From PALSA-270 sp963770915 (lineage in GTDB: Bacteria > Acidobacteriota > Terriglobia > Terriglobales > Acidobacteriaceae), in assembly GCA_963770915.1 (NCBI GenBank), contig CAVYRG010000001.1:3844001-3908000 (forward strand): a DNA stretch of 64,000 nt, read 5' to 3'. The notes under the pieces were generated by a model. That model did not search any database, was not told the origin of the DNA, and saw nothing but the letters and a program-made list of their open reading frames with translations. Below are positions 43,771 to 52,877 of this stretch, in pieces. Made by a program: the position numbers and the translations under genes. Numbering within the stretch: position 1 is the first letter of the stretch; every line of letters starts with the position of its first letter.

Positions 43771-45218
43771 CGCCCCGCCTCCGGTTGCCCGCGAAGTGCG
43801 GCGACTCCGTCCGCGATTCCAGTGGCGACCTGCTGCTGATAGACGGGCGAGGTCATGTCCGCAATGCCGCCGGCGGGCGGTGCCACTTCCACTGCAACCG
43901 CAGCCGTCGTGATGTTGTTTAAGGGCCGCAGTGGTGCCATCAGAACGCGCACGGCAAGCCTCTGTTTGCGCAGGCCGGTGGCGAGCGTGTCCGCCGCGCT
44001 GCGGCTCGCGGGAAGGGAAGAGGATTGGGCAGTTTCCCAGCTCACGAAGGGGCCGGAATTCTGGCCGCCATCGGGCAGTAGCGAGGTGTAAAGGCGCACG
44101 CCCTGGCCTTGCGAGGAAGCGTGCAAGCAGACGTAGATCGCTGGATGGGCCGCATTGGTCATGCCGGCGCGCTGATCGGGGGTGAGGGTGAGGTCACTGT
44201 CGCGCACCATGAGCGTGGGGATGCCGCGGTTCTGCAGTTCCTGCCGCAACGCCAGCGCGAAAGCCAAAGTGACGTCTTTTTCCGCCATCTGATCGCTGAG
44301 CGCCTCGCCGCGTTCGCTTCCGCCGTGCGCGGCGTCCAACACAACGAACGCCTTCGAGGGGGCCGGCTGTGCCTCCCCGCCCATGCCCGGCGACTGCCCC
44401 GGCGCATTGGGATTTGTCGCGGGGGGGGCCTGCGTTCCGGAAGCGGGAGCAGCTGTGTGCGCGGATTGCAACGGGGCCAGGGTGATGGTGATCGTCCGAT
44501 TGCCGTTGCTGAAGCTGGCAAACAGCGCTGCGTCGCTGTGCACTGCAATCTCGGCCGCGCCGTTGCCCTCGGTGAAGTTCGCCGAGGGAATGATGTTGTC
44601 ATCGAAGGTGAGCGAGGGCGATCCCGGCGCCACCACCGGCTCATGGCTGAAGACCATGCGCAGTTGGCCGGGTTCGGTGGCGACCATGGGATTCACCGGC
44701 GCACTGAAATTCATGATCAGCGTATGCGGCGCTGCTTTGCTGATTTGCGCGGTGAAGTGGACGGCGACGTTTCCGACGAACACTCTGCGGGAGGCTGCAT
44801 GGATGGTCACCGGCCCGCCCAGGATGCGTGACATCAATGGACCTAAGGTGGCGATCGGGACCAGTCCGCGCCCGTTCTCAAACAGGAAATCGCCGTGGAG
44901 GTCAAAGTCATGTTGCCGCACGCGCGCGTGGCTTGCGCCGATCGTGAAGTCGACAGGCTGCTTGTTATAGCGAAGATGCCATTGCGTGCCTTCGGTGGTT
45001 GCGCTCACCGTGCCGAGCGGCTCCAGAGTTTCCAGCAAGCCAACGTAGTCCTGGCCTTCCCGCTGCACCACCGGCACAGAATAATTGGCGATGAGGGAGT
45101 ACACCGAGAGCTGCGGTTCTTCAGCAGGCGCTGAGAACAACAAAACGGTCGAAGCGGCCAGGGTTGCGGCCAGCGCGCTGAGGGAAAACAGGCTGCGAAG
45201 GCGGCGCGTGGCGGTCAT
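43767..45218 (-). CDS. N-acetylmuramoyl-L-alanine amidase (Amidase_3)
   Basis: The protein has about 483 residues, a signal peptide, and an N-terminal beta domain with FLFENGRGLVPIATLGPLM, which resembles the copper-amine-oxidase-like fold. A Pro/Ala linker with PPATNPNAPGQSPG follows, then the zinc amidase: VVLDAAHGGSERGEAL (first His ligand), AEKDVTLAFAL (Glu) and YVCLHASSQGQG (second His). DAAHGG replaces the common DAGHGG. It cleaves septal peptidoglycan side chains in the periplasm. The start is uncertain between ATG 45218 and an upstream GTG at 45251. Confidence 0.87.
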   Translation of the reverse strand: MTATRRLRSLFSLSALAATLAASTVLLFSAPAEEPQLSVYSLIANYSVPVVQREGQDYVGLLETLEPLGTVSATTEGTQWHLRYNKQPVDFTIGASHARVRQHDFDLHGDFLFENGRGLVPIATLGPLMSRILGGPVTIHAASRRVFVGNVAVHFTAQISKAAPHTLIMNFSAPVNPMVATEPGQLRMVFSHEPVVAPGSPSLTFDDNIIPSANFTEGNGAAEIAVHSDAALFASFSNGNRTITITLAPLQSAHTAAPASGTQAPPATNPNAPGQSPGMGGEAQPAPSKAFVVLDAAHGGSERGEALSDQMAEKDVTLAFALALRQELQNRGIPTLMVRDSDLTLTPDQRAGMTNAAHPAIYVCLHASSQGQGVRLYTSLLPDGGQNSGPFVSWETAQSSSLPASRSAADTLATGLRKQRLAVRVLMAPLRPLNNITTAAVAVEVAPPAGGIADMTSPVYQQQVATGIADGVAALRGQPEAGR

Positions 45219-45280
45219 GCGATTGGCGGGAGCAAACCGAATCCCACCCAACCTTTATACCGCCCAGGCCTCGCGGCACG

Positions 45281-46393
45281 CTACTGTCCCAGCGTGTCGT
45301 GAACGCTGGTATAGGAAGGCTTCTTCTGGTAGTTGGCGTCCCACAGCAGGGCCCAGCCCATCCCAGGGAAGGCGGAAGGGATCCAGGAATACTTGTCGGT
45401 GAAGCCCCAGGTCTGGAGCACCTTGCAGGACGGCTGTTGTCTGCAGATGTTGGTGATCTCGCCGTAAAGATGGGCCTGCGCATTGAGCGATGCCGTACTG
45501 GAATCGGGCAGGCGAACGTCCATTTCCGTAATGTGCAAAGTAAGTCCCAGCGCAGCGAAGCGCTGCAAATTGCTGGTCAGCGACGCGAGCGTGCTCGGGT
45601 TGTCGAAGCTCAAGTCGAGATGCATCTGAAAACCGATACCGTCCAGTGGCACGCCGCGGGTCTTGAAGTCCTGCGCCATGGCGTAGATGGCATCGGATTT
45701 CGCGTTCATGGTCTCCGCGTTGTAGTCGTTGTAGAAAAGCTTGGCGGAGGGGTCGGCCGCGTGGGCCCACTGCAGGGCTTGCTCGATATATTGCGTGCCC
45801 ATCCCGGCGTAGCCGATGCCAGGACTGTCGTACCAAATGGTGCTCCGCATGGTGCCATCATCGTTGAAGGCTTCGTTCACCACGTCCCAGGCGTAGACCT
45901 TGCCGGCGTAATGCCCCATCACAGTGGAGATGTGCTGCTGCAAAATGGTGGAAAGCTGGCTCGCGGAAAAACCACCGTTGGTTACCCAGTCCGGAACCTG
46001 GTTGTGCCAAACCAGCGTGTGTCCCCGGACCAGCATCGAGTGGGCTTGCGCGAAGGCAACCAAGGTGTCGGCGCCGGAGAAATCGTAGGTCCCCTGGCTG
46101 GGATGGACGACCGCGAATTTCATTTCGTTCTCCGGCTCGAGTTGCCCGAACTCGCTTCCCAGAACGGCGGAGTAGTTGGTGTCGCTCAAGTAGTAGGAGT
46201 CGGCCGCAGTGCCGATCGTAATCCCGTGAGGCGTCGCGACCTGCTGCAACGTCGTGCTGGAAGGCGGCGGATTGGAGCCTGTCGATGTCGAACTGAAGGC
46301 GTCCCCGCCGCATGCGGCCAAGTTTGCCAGCAGAAACAAAGAGGCGAGCGCGAGAAGCGCCCCACCGCGATTCGTTAGTTTCGTGTCTACCAT
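45281..46393 (-). CDS. GH10 endo-1,4-beta-xylanase, predicted lipoprotein
   Basis: The protein has about 370 residues. The signal peptide ends in a lipobox (LANLAAC), followed by a Ser/Thr/Pro linker. The catalytic barrel shows FAVVHPSQGTYDFSGADTLVAFAQAH, VRGHTLVWHNQVPDW and the acid/base Glu in YAWDVVNEAFND. The nucleophile Glu is in LHITEMDVRLP, and TWGFTDKYSWIP is near the end. It hydrolyses xylan outside the cytoplasm. GTG 46411 directly after the upstream stop is an alternative start. Confidence 0.93.
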   Translation of the reverse strand: MVDTKLTNRGGALLALASLFLLANLAACGGDAFSSTSTGSNPPPSSTTLQQVATPHGITIGTAADSYYLSDTNYSAVLGSEFGQLEPENEMKFAVVHPSQGTYDFSGADTLVAFAQAHSMLVRGHTLVWHNQVPDWVTNGGFSASQLSTILQQHISTVMGHYAGKVYAWDVVNEAFNDDGTMRSTIWYDSPGIGYAGMGTQYIEQALQWAHAADPSAKLFYNDYNAETMNAKSDAIYAMAQDFKTRGVPLDGIGFQMHLDLSFDNPSTLASLTSNLQRFAALGLTLHITEMDVRLPDSSTASLNAQAHLYGEITNICRQQPSCKVLQTWGFTDKYSWIPSAFPGMGWALLWDANYQKKPSYTSVHDTLGQ

Positions 46394-46411
46394 TGTGCGG
46401 GCCGCTTCCAC

Positions 46412-47710
46412 CTACTCCAGCGCGTAAACCGTCAGCCCGCTCAGCAACTTGGGAAAGAAGTCCGTCGACTTCTGCGGCAGCACTTCGCCAGCGAAGGCGA
46501 TGTCGCGGACCTGCTGCATTCGAACCGGGTTCATCAGAAAAGCAAGGTTGGCGCCATTTCGGACCTGGGCGAGAGCCTCGTCGGTTTCGCGGTAGTAACC
46601 GATGTTTTGCTGGTCGCGGATGGCCTCCGGGGAAATTCCCAGAACACCTTCCAGCAGGCATTTATGCAGCTGCACCACATCGAGCGATTGCTGGCGCAGA
46701 GAGAGGCCTGCAAACATATTCGAGCCGTTGGCTTTCGGTCGATCTAGGAGAAAAGCACGATCGGTGGCAACGGCCAGAAGAGCAGTGCCCGTCTGCCCGG
46801 CCTCCCGCAGGATGGCCTGAGCGCGGACGGCGTCGATCGAGGGATCGACCTGTTCCACGCTGAAATAGGCCTGTGCATTGTCGTGAAATGCGTGCGCAGA
46901 AAATGACGTCAGGCTGTGAGCAACACGATGAGTCGGCAGGATAACCAAGCCCGGGCTGTCCATGTTGACGAAGGTCATCATGACGTACTCGTAAGGTGCA
47001 TCCGGCGCGGGCGCAGTGGCCGCTGCACGCCGCTCATTCCGGTAGTTGAGGGCGGTTTCGTAGCGATGGTGGCCGTCGGCGATGATCAGCTTCTTGTCTC
47101 GCATCTTGCCTTTGACCAGGCTGATCGTGTCTGGATTGGAGACCTTCCATGCCCGGTGCAGCACGCCATATTCGTCGCGGCTTTCCATGTCCGGTGGCTG
47201 ATCGGTGGCCAGCGCCTTCTCGATTTCTCCTGCCGGATCGGTATAGAGCATGAAGATCTGGCCGAAATGAGCGCGGGTGGCGCGAAGCAGGTCGAGACGG
47301 TCAGCCTTGGGCTTCGCCAGAGTCTGTTCGTGACGGAAAACGATCTGGGCAGAGTAATCTTCGACGCGGCCTAAGCCGATGAATCCACGGCGTTCCGCTT
47401 CAGTGCTGCCACCTGGGACCTTGAAGCGCTGAGAGTAGAAATAAAGCGAGGGCTGGGAATCCTGGCGGAGAACTCCGTCGCGCCGCCAGTCGCTGAAGGA
47501 TGCCGCGGCGCGGGTGTAAACGTTGTCCGCAGGGTCGTCGTTGGGCTGGCGCTTGCCGAGGATGATGCGGACGAGGTTGTAGGGGCTTGCCTCGTAGTAG
47601 CGATCCTGCATGGCGGGGGTGATTTTGTCGTAGGGCTGGGTAACCGCGTCCCCGGGCGAAACCCGGCCGGGGTCGTAGCGAAAGGCGCGAAAAGCAGCAA
47701 TGTTAGCCAT
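46412..47710 (-). CDS. DUF1015-family protein
   Basis: The protein has about 432 residues and starts MANIAAFRAFRYDP, with the DUF1015 signatures VTQPYDKITPAMQDRYYEASPYNLVRIILG, FIGLGRVEDYS and LIIADGHHRYETALNYRNER. The DGHHRYE segment is a conserved, possibly metal-binding site. In other bacteria the gene lies next to serine biosynthesis genes, but not here. It is divergent from the VWA genes across a 208-base intergenic region. The function is unproven. Confidence 0.88.
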   Translation of the reverse strand: MANIAAFRAFRYDPGRVSPGDAVTQPYDKITPAMQDRYYEASPYNLVRIILGKRQPNDDPADNVYTRAAASFSDWRRDGVLRQDSQPSLYFYSQRFKVPGGSTEAERRGFIGLGRVEDYSAQIVFRHEQTLAKPKADRLDLLRATRAHFGQIFMLYTDPAGEIEKALATDQPPDMESRDEYGVLHRAWKVSNPDTISLVKGKMRDKKLIIADGHHRYETALNYRNERRAAATAPAPDAPYEYVMMTFVNMDSPGLVILPTHRVAHSLTSFSAHAFHDNAQAYFSVEQVDPSIDAVRAQAILREAGQTGTALLAVATDRAFLLDRPKANGSNMFAGLSLRQQSLDVVQLHKCLLEGVLGISPEAIRDQQNIGYYRETDEALAQVRNGANLAFLMNPVRMQQVRDIAFAGEVLPQKSTDFFPKLLSGLTVYALE

Positions 47711-47918
47711 AACTGGAAAGTGCAAATTGTAACAGGAGTTTTGCTCGTTCCGGCAGGTGGAAACTGGCAGGCCATCGAGGTTTTCGGCATAGGAGGCCCT
47801 TGAGTAGTGGGCAATCTTTTGCGTATGTACCTAAGTGACAGAGCGAGCCGAAATACCGTTAAAAAGTGTGGAATTGTTCTGGGTGAGCTGTGGTAGGATG
47901 CTTCTCAACGAGGTTTCT

Positions 47919-49034
47919 ATGGCCCGCTTTCGCGTGTGCGGGTTCTTCCGCAGTACGGCTCAGATCGGGAACCCTCCTTCGGACCCGTGTCGCTCCCGGA
48001 TGCACCAATTGCTGTGCAGTTCGTTCCAGCCCTGGCTATTTGCTCTGTTAGTAGCATCGATGGTGGCGGGAGTTTCCTGCCTCCCGGCTGCGCTATGGGC
48101 GCAGATTCCGCTGGACGATGTGCATATCAGGCCGCGGATCACTCCCGCTCCTGAAACCCCGGGGAGCGGGATTGTCGACGCTTCTCTGCAGACGCATACC
48201 AAGCCTTTGAAAGTCGATTCCGACCTGGTGCTGGTTCCGGTAACGGTGACCGATCCCATGAACCGGCTTGTGACCGGCCTGGACCGGGATAATTTTGCCG
48301 TCTATGAAGGAAAAGACGCGCAGATCATCCGGGATTTTTCCAGCGAAGACGCTCCCGTGTCGATTGGGGTGATCTTTGACATGAGCGGCAGCATGAGCAG
48401 CAAGATCGACCGGGCCAAGGATGCGGTGAAAGAGTTTTTCAAGACCGCCAACCCGCAAGACGAATTTTTTATGATTACGTTCAACGACCGGCCGGAACTG
48501 GTTTCCGATTTCACCTCGGCCGTGGATCAGATTCAGAGCAAGCTGGTGTTCACGATTCCCCGGGGCCGGACCGCGCTGCTGGACGCTATCTATTTGGGCC
48601 TGAACAAGATGCGGCAGGCCAAGTATGCCAAGCGAGCGCTGCTGATCATCTCCGATGGCGGCGACAACCACAGCCGCTACACCGAGAGCGAATTGCGGTC
48701 CGTGGTCAAGGAAGCCGACGTGTTGATCTACGCTATCGGCATCTATGATCGCTTCATGTCCACGCCGGAAGAGCAGCTGGGGCCGGCATTGCTCAGTGAC
48801 ATTGCCCAAAGCACGGGCGGCCGTGCTTTCACCATCGACAATCCCAACGACCTGGCGGATGTTGCCACAAAAATCGGCATCGAGTTGCGCAACCAATATG
48901 TTATTGGATACCGTCCTAAGAACCGGGCCCATGATGGCAAGTGGCGGAAGATACGTGTGAAGCTCATTCCGCCGAAGGGATTGCCACCGCTCCGGGTGTA
49001 CGCTAAGACGGGTTACTATGCGCCTACGGAATAG
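47919..49034 (+). CDS. VWFA-related secreted protein 1
   Basis: The protein has about 371 residues, a hydrophobic signal segment (WLFALLVASMVAGVSCLPAALWA) and a VWA domain. The domain begins LVPVTVTDPMNRLVTGLDRDNFAVYEG and holds the metal site DMSGSMSSK. The end includes ELRNQYVIGYRPKNRAHDGKWRKIRVKL, matching the Acidobacteria VWFA-related family. ATG 47919 with GAGG five bases upstream is preferred. The next gene, of the same family, overlaps its end by 17 bases. The binding partner is unknown. Confidence 0.87.
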   Translation: MARFRVCGFFRSTAQIGNPPSDPCRSRMHQLLCSSFQPWLFALLVASMVAGVSCLPAALWAQIPLDDVHIRPRITPAPETPGSGIVDASLQTHTKPLKVDSDLVLVPVTVTDPMNRLVTGLDRDNFAVYEGKDAQIIRDFSSEDAPVSIGVIFDMSGSMSSKIDRAKDAVKEFFKTANPQDEFFMITFNDRPELVSDFTSAVDQIQSKLVFTIPRGRTALLDAIYLGLNKMRQAKYAKRALLIISDGGDNHSRYTESELRSVVKEADVLIYAIGIYDRFMSTPEEQLGPALLSDIAQSTGGRAFTIDNPNDLADVATKIGIELRNQYVIGYRPKNRAHDGKWRKIRVKLIPPKGLPPLRVYAKTGYYAPTE

Positions 49035-50037
49035 CCGTGTTCTGATCCTGCTGGCCAGCTTGTTCTTGTCAACCGTAGGAGCCCGAGGCCAGGATACAAG
49101 TCCAACCCCACCGCAACCCCCAACTGATTCCGGCCAAGGCAGTTCTACCACTTCGCCTCAAGACGGAGCCCCCCTCTCGACTGAAAACGGAGTTTTCGTA
49201 TTCCGAAAGCAAGTCGATGAAGTCGTGCTTCACGCCACGGTAGTCGACAACAAAGACCGTATGGTGATGGATCTGGACCAAAATGCGTTCACGGTTTTCG
49301 AAAACGATAAACCGCAGCCCATCACCTCATTCCGCCACGAGGACGTTCCGGTTGCCATGGGGATTGTGATCGACAACTCGGGTTCGATGAGGGAAAAGCG
49401 CGACAAAGTGAACAAAGCCGCGTTGAACCTGGTGCGTTCGAGCAACCCCAAAGACCAGGTCTTCGTGGTGAATTTCAACGACGAATACTATCTGGACCAG
49501 GACTTTACCGCTGACATCGGCAAGCTGCGGGAAGCGTTGGAGAAGGTGGAAGCGCGGGGAGGGACGGCGCTGTATGACGCCGTCGTGGCTTCGGCCGATC
49601 ACCTCAAGCAATCGGATATGCAAAAAAAAGTGCTCTTTGTAGTGACCGATGGGGAAGACAACGCCAGCCAGGAAACGCTGGAGCAGGCGGTGCGCCGCTT
49701 GCAGCAGGAAAACGGCCCGACGGTGTATGCCATTGGCTTGCTGGGTGGCGAAGAGGGGACTCGGCGCGCCCGCCGCGCCTTGCAGGCTTTGGCCGAGAGC
49801 ACCGGCGGGATCGCCTTCCTCCCTAAGACCCTGGACGAAGTAGATGAGATCAGCCGGACGGTAGCCCATGATATTCGCAGCCAATACACGATCGGCTACA
49901 AACCGACGACTCCCAAGAGCGAAGGCGGCTACCGCACCATTCGCGTCGAGGCTCGCGCCAAAGGACACGGCAAAATGAGCGTCAGAACGCGCAGCGGTTA
50001 TTATCCCGGGCAGGAGCATGCACCGGGGGGAGAGTAG
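49018..50037 (+). CDS. VWFA-related secreted protein 2
   Basis: The 339-residue paralogue of the preceding gene has a signal peptide (VLILLASLFLSTVGARG) and a Pro/Ser/Thr linker. Its VWA domain contains VDNKDRMVMDLDQNAFTVFEN, the MIDAS motif DNSGSMREK, FVVTDGEDNASQETLEQAV and a closing SQYTIGYKP. It overlaps the first VWA gene by 17 bases, so the pair arose by duplication and is co-translated. These proteins are exported and probably bind other proteins through the metal site. Confidence 0.87.
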   Translation: MRLRNSRVLILLASLFLSTVGARGQDTSPTPPQPPTDSGQGSSTTSPQDGAPLSTENGVFVFRKQVDEVVLHATVVDNKDRMVMDLDQNAFTVFENDKPQPITSFRHEDVPVAMGIVIDNSGSMREKRDKVNKAALNLVRSSNPKDQVFVVNFNDEYYLDQDFTADIGKLREALEKVEARGGTALYDAVVASADHLKQSDMQKKVLFVVTDGEDNASQETLEQAVRRLQQENGPTVYAIGLLGGEEGTRRARRALQALAESTGGIAFLPKTLDEVDEISRTVAHDIRSQYTIGYKPTTPKSEGGYRTIRVEARAKGHGKMSVRTRSGYYPGQEHAPGGE

Positions 50038-50110
50038 CAACTCTCTCCAAGCCAAGCCCCCGCACAACTCTTGCAATTGACGCTCGCCCTGGAGGTTCGT
50101 ACCCTGTAGT

Positions 50111-51064
50111 GTGACCAAGAAAACGCTGGAAGGCATTCGCCTGTGCGTCGCCGACGATATCACGCAACTGGTCGGCGAAACTCCCATCCTCAAGCTGAAG
50201 ACAATTGTTCCGGCTGGCGCGGCGGAAGTGTACGCCAAGCTGGAATATCTGAATCCCGGAGGGAGCGTGAAAGACCGAGCGGCCATTGGCATCATCCAGC
50301 GGGCGGAGAATGAGGGACTGCTTAAACCGGGAGGCACCATCGTTGAGGCCACGGCAGGAAACACCGGGATTGGGCTGGCGCTGATTGGGATCAATCGCGG
50401 CTACCGCGTGGTGCTGTTCATTCCGGAAAACTTTTCGGAAGAAAAAGTTGCCATCATGCGTGCGCTGGGAGCCGAAGTAACCCGCACTTCGGAGTCGGAA
50501 GGAATGCAAGGGGCGATTCGGCAGGCCCGCGAACTTACGGAAAAGAATCCGATGGCCTTCATGGCGGGGCAATTCGAGAATCCTGCCAATCCCGATTACC
50601 ACTTCCAGACAACCGGGCCTGAAATCTTTGAGCAGATGGAAGGGAAAATCGACGCTGTCGTCATCGGGGCGGGAACGGCTGGAACGTTTACCGGAGTGTC
50701 GCGCTATTTGAAGAAGAGCTTGCCGAGGGTGCTGGCGGTGGCCGTGGAGACGCAAGGCTCGGTGCTGGGCGGGGGCAAGGCGGGTCCGCACAGAGTGGAA
50801 GGCATCGGCGCTAGCTTTGTGCCCAAGAACTTCGACCCCACGGTGTGCGATGAGATCCTCATGGTGAAAGACGCGGATGCCTTTGCCACGGTCAACATCC
50901 TGGCGGCGCGTGAGGGCGTATTGTCCGGTTCGAGCGGCGGGGCCAACGTGTTTGCCGCGGTGCAAGTGGCGCGGCGCCTTGGAGCAGGGAAGCGAGTGGT
51001 GACGATTATTCCCGATTCGGCGGAGCGGTATTTGTCGAAGAAGATTTTTGAGGGCGGAGCGTAG
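50111..51064 (+). CDS. Cystathionine beta-synthase/O-acetylserine-dependent synthase (CysK/MccA type)
   Basis: The 317-residue PLP fold-type II enzyme has LVGETPILKL, LEYLNPGGSVKDRAA with the PLP lysine, VEATAGNTGIGLAL (asparagine loop) and GAGTAGTFTGVSRYLK. GQFENPANPDYHFQTTGPEI resembles CBS and MccA more than CysK. The C-terminal haem and Bateman regulatory domains of human CBS are absent. GTG 50111 is the start. With the following gamma-lyase gene it suggests homocysteine-to-cysteine (reverse transsulfuration) flux. Confidence 0.9.
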   Translation: MTKKTLEGIRLCVADDITQLVGETPILKLKTIVPAGAAEVYAKLEYLNPGGSVKDRAAIGIIQRAENEGLLKPGGTIVEATAGNTGIGLALIGINRGYRVVLFIPENFSEEKVAIMRALGAEVTRTSESEGMQGAIRQARELTEKNPMAFMAGQFENPANPDYHFQTTGPEIFEQMEGKIDAVVIGAGTAGTFTGVSRYLKKSLPRVLAVAVETQGSVLGGGKAGPHRVEGIGASFVPKNFDPTVCDEILMVKDADAFATVNILAAREGVLSGSSGGANVFAAVQVARRLGAGKRVVTIIPDSAERYLSKKIFEGGA

Positions 51065-51086
51065 GCTAAGCGTTTGCTCTTACCTT

Positions 51087-51179
51087 TTGTCATTCCGAGC
51101 GAAGCGAGGAATCTGCTGTCCTCTTGCTTCGCCAACAAAGCAGATTCCCGGCGCCAAAATGCGGCGGCCGGAATGACAA
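51087..51179. repeat. Nested palindrome (REP/MITE-like) between the two transsulfuration genes
   Basis: Outer arms TTGTCATTCCG (51087-51097) and CGGAATGACAA (51169-51179) enclose inner arms around GGAATCTGCT (about 51108-51117) and AGCAGATTCC (51139-51148). The text GTCATTCCGAGCGAAGCGAGG is a widespread extragenic repeat in many bacterial genomes. The element would form a long hairpin in the intergenic mRNA. Confidence 0.75.
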
Positions 51180-51198
51180 CGGCCACCAGGACTGAGTC

Positions 51199-52356
51199 AT
51201 GAGCAAGAACAAACAATCCGGCTTTGCCACCCGCGCCATTCATGATGGCCAGGAACCCGACTCCGAAACCGGTGCGGTGACGGTTCCCATCTATGCGACT
51301 TCGACCTACGTTCAACAAGGGTTAGGCGAGAACAAGGGATACGAGTACGCGCGGGTGTCGAATCCGACGCGCACGCGGCTGGAGAGGAATCTCGCCTCGC
51401 TCGAGGGCGGAGTAGCAGCGCGCGTGTTTGCCAGCGGGATGGCGGCGATCAATGCGATCTGCACGATGTTCAAGAGCGGCGATCATGTGGTTTGCGGGCA
51501 CGATCTCTACGGCGGCGTGCCGCGTCTGTTCAATCAAGTGCTTGCGGGCTATGGGATGGAGTTTACCTACGTCAACACCGCAAATCCCGAGAACGTGGAG
51601 CGGGCAATCCGGAAAAATACGCGCATGGTGTATGTGGAAACGCCGACCAACCCGCTGATGTCGTTGACCGATATTCGCGCCGTCAGCGAGGTTTGCCGCA
51701 GGAAGAAAGTCGAGCTGGTCGTCGACAACACTTTCATGTCGCCGTATTTCCAGCAGCCGATTGCGCTGGGCGCGGATATGGTGGTGCACTCGACCACGAA
51801 ATTCTTGAATGGACATAGTGACGGGCTCGGCGGAGCAGTGGTCTGCACCCGGCCGGAACAGGCCGAACAACTCGGCTTTGTGCAAAAAGCCGCGGGCGCC
51901 ATTCTTTCGCCGTTTGAGTGCTGGCTGGTGCTGCGCGGAGTGAAAACGCTGGCGGTACGCATGGAGCAGCACAACTGCAACGGCCAGCGAGTTGCTGAAT
52001 TCCTGGCGCGGCACAAAAAAGTAAAGAAGGTCTTCTATCCTGGACTGAAAGACCATCCGCAGCACGAGCTGGCGCGGCGGCAGATGAGCGGCTTTGGCGC
52101 CATGATCACGTTCGAGACGGGCTCGCTTTCGAATGCCAAGAAGTTGCTGAAGAAAGTGCGAGTATGCTCACTGGGGGAATCGCTTGGCGGTGTAGAGACG
52201 CTGATTTCGCATCCCGCGACCATGACTCACGCGGCTTTGGGCGAAAAGGGAAGGAAAGCCATCGGCATCACCGACGGCATGGTGCGAATCTCAGTGGGAA
52301 TCGAAAATGTTGAAGATATTCTCAGCGATCTTAATCAGGCCTTGGCAGCGATGTGA
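51199..52356 (+). CDS. Cystathionine gamma-lyase/gamma-synthase (Cys/Met metabolism PLP enzyme)
   Basis: The 385-residue PLP fold-type I enzyme has FATRAIHDGQEPDSETGAV, YEYARVSNPTR, VVDNTFMSPYFQQP and the PLP lysine in VHSTTKFLNGHSDGLGGAVV. SLGESLGGVETLISHPATMTHA is near the end. Position after a CBS-like gene favours gamma-lyase over gamma-synthase. The pair corresponds to mccA-mccB of Bacillus by order and type (established for that genus). The operon is interrupted by the palindrome at 51087-51179. Confidence 0.9.
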   Translation: MSKNKQSGFATRAIHDGQEPDSETGAVTVPIYATSTYVQQGLGENKGYEYARVSNPTRTRLERNLASLEGGVAARVFASGMAAINAICTMFKSGDHVVCGHDLYGGVPRLFNQVLAGYGMEFTYVNTANPENVERAIRKNTRMVYVETPTNPLMSLTDIRAVSEVCRRKKVELVVDNTFMSPYFQQPIALGADMVVHSTTKFLNGHSDGLGGAVVCTRPEQAEQLGFVQKAAGAILSPFECWLVLRGVKTLAVRMEQHNCNGQRVAEFLARHKKVKKVFYPGLKDHPQHELARRQMSGFGAMITFETGSLSNAKKLLKKVRVCSLGESLGGVETLISHPATMTHAALGEKGRKAIGITDGMVRISVGIENVEDILSDLNQALAAM

Positions 52357-52427
52357 AATTAAGCACAGAGGACACAGGGGAGCACAGGGGAAACTGCCGT
52401 TTGGTGTACGACTTGGCGACCGCTCCC

Positions 52428-52757
52428 TTACTCGCCAGTTGATTTGACCGAATCTTCGATCCACTTCAAGTAATCGGGCCGGCCGCCGTCGATGGAGATC
52501 GAAATGCATTCCGGCATTTCGTAGGAATGCAGTTCCTTGAGCGTCGCGCAGACCCGGTCGTAGCAGTCGGCGGCGGTTTTGATCAGCAGCATCCATTCCT
52601 GCGCTTCTTCCGTTTTGCCCTTCCAGCGATAGATGGATTCGATGCCCTTGATGATGTTGACGCAGGCGGCCTGGCGGCGTTCCACGAGCGCGTCGGCGAT
52701 GCGCCGAGCCTCATCGCCGGAGCCGGTCGTAGTCATGACGATGATCTTGTCGGTCAT
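52428..52757 (-). CDS. cutA: Divalent-cation tolerance protein CutA
   Basis: The 109-residue protein has IIVMTTTGSGDEARRIADALVERRQAACVNIIKGIESIYRWKGKTEEAQEWMLLIKT, the complete CutA1 pattern, and LHSYEMPECISISIDGG. CutA is a trimeric ferredoxin-fold protein linked to copper and other metal tolerance; its exact role is unsettled. It is convergent with the gamma-lyase gene. Confidence 0.93.
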   Translation of the reverse strand: MTDKIIVMTTTGSGDEARRIADALVERRQAACVNIIKGIESIYRWKGKTEEAQEWMLLIKTAADCYDRVCATLKELHSYEMPECISISIDGGRPDYLKWIEDSVKSTGE

Positions 52758-52877
52758 ATAGAATCAGCCTTCAGTCTTTTGCAGCGCGGCGTCCCGTCGG
52801 CTGTTTCCCCGGCATTGGCCCGCTGCGGCGGCACGCAAAAGAGCTTAACACTACATCGAGCGACAAGAGAGCGGGAG

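Noticed and set aside
45299..46378. 359-codon plus-strand frame across the xylanase gene
   Set aside because: The GH10 enzyme with both catalytic glutamates is on the minus strand; the plus-strand frame has no domain.
48093..49151. 352-codon minus-strand frame opposite the first VWA gene
   Set aside because: The VWA gene with MIDAS motif and signal peptide explains the region; the antisense frame is His/Arg-rich noise.
51087..51179. Rho-independent terminator between the transsulfuration genes
   Set aside because: The palindrome is long and imperfect and lacks a T-run, so a repeat element is more likely.
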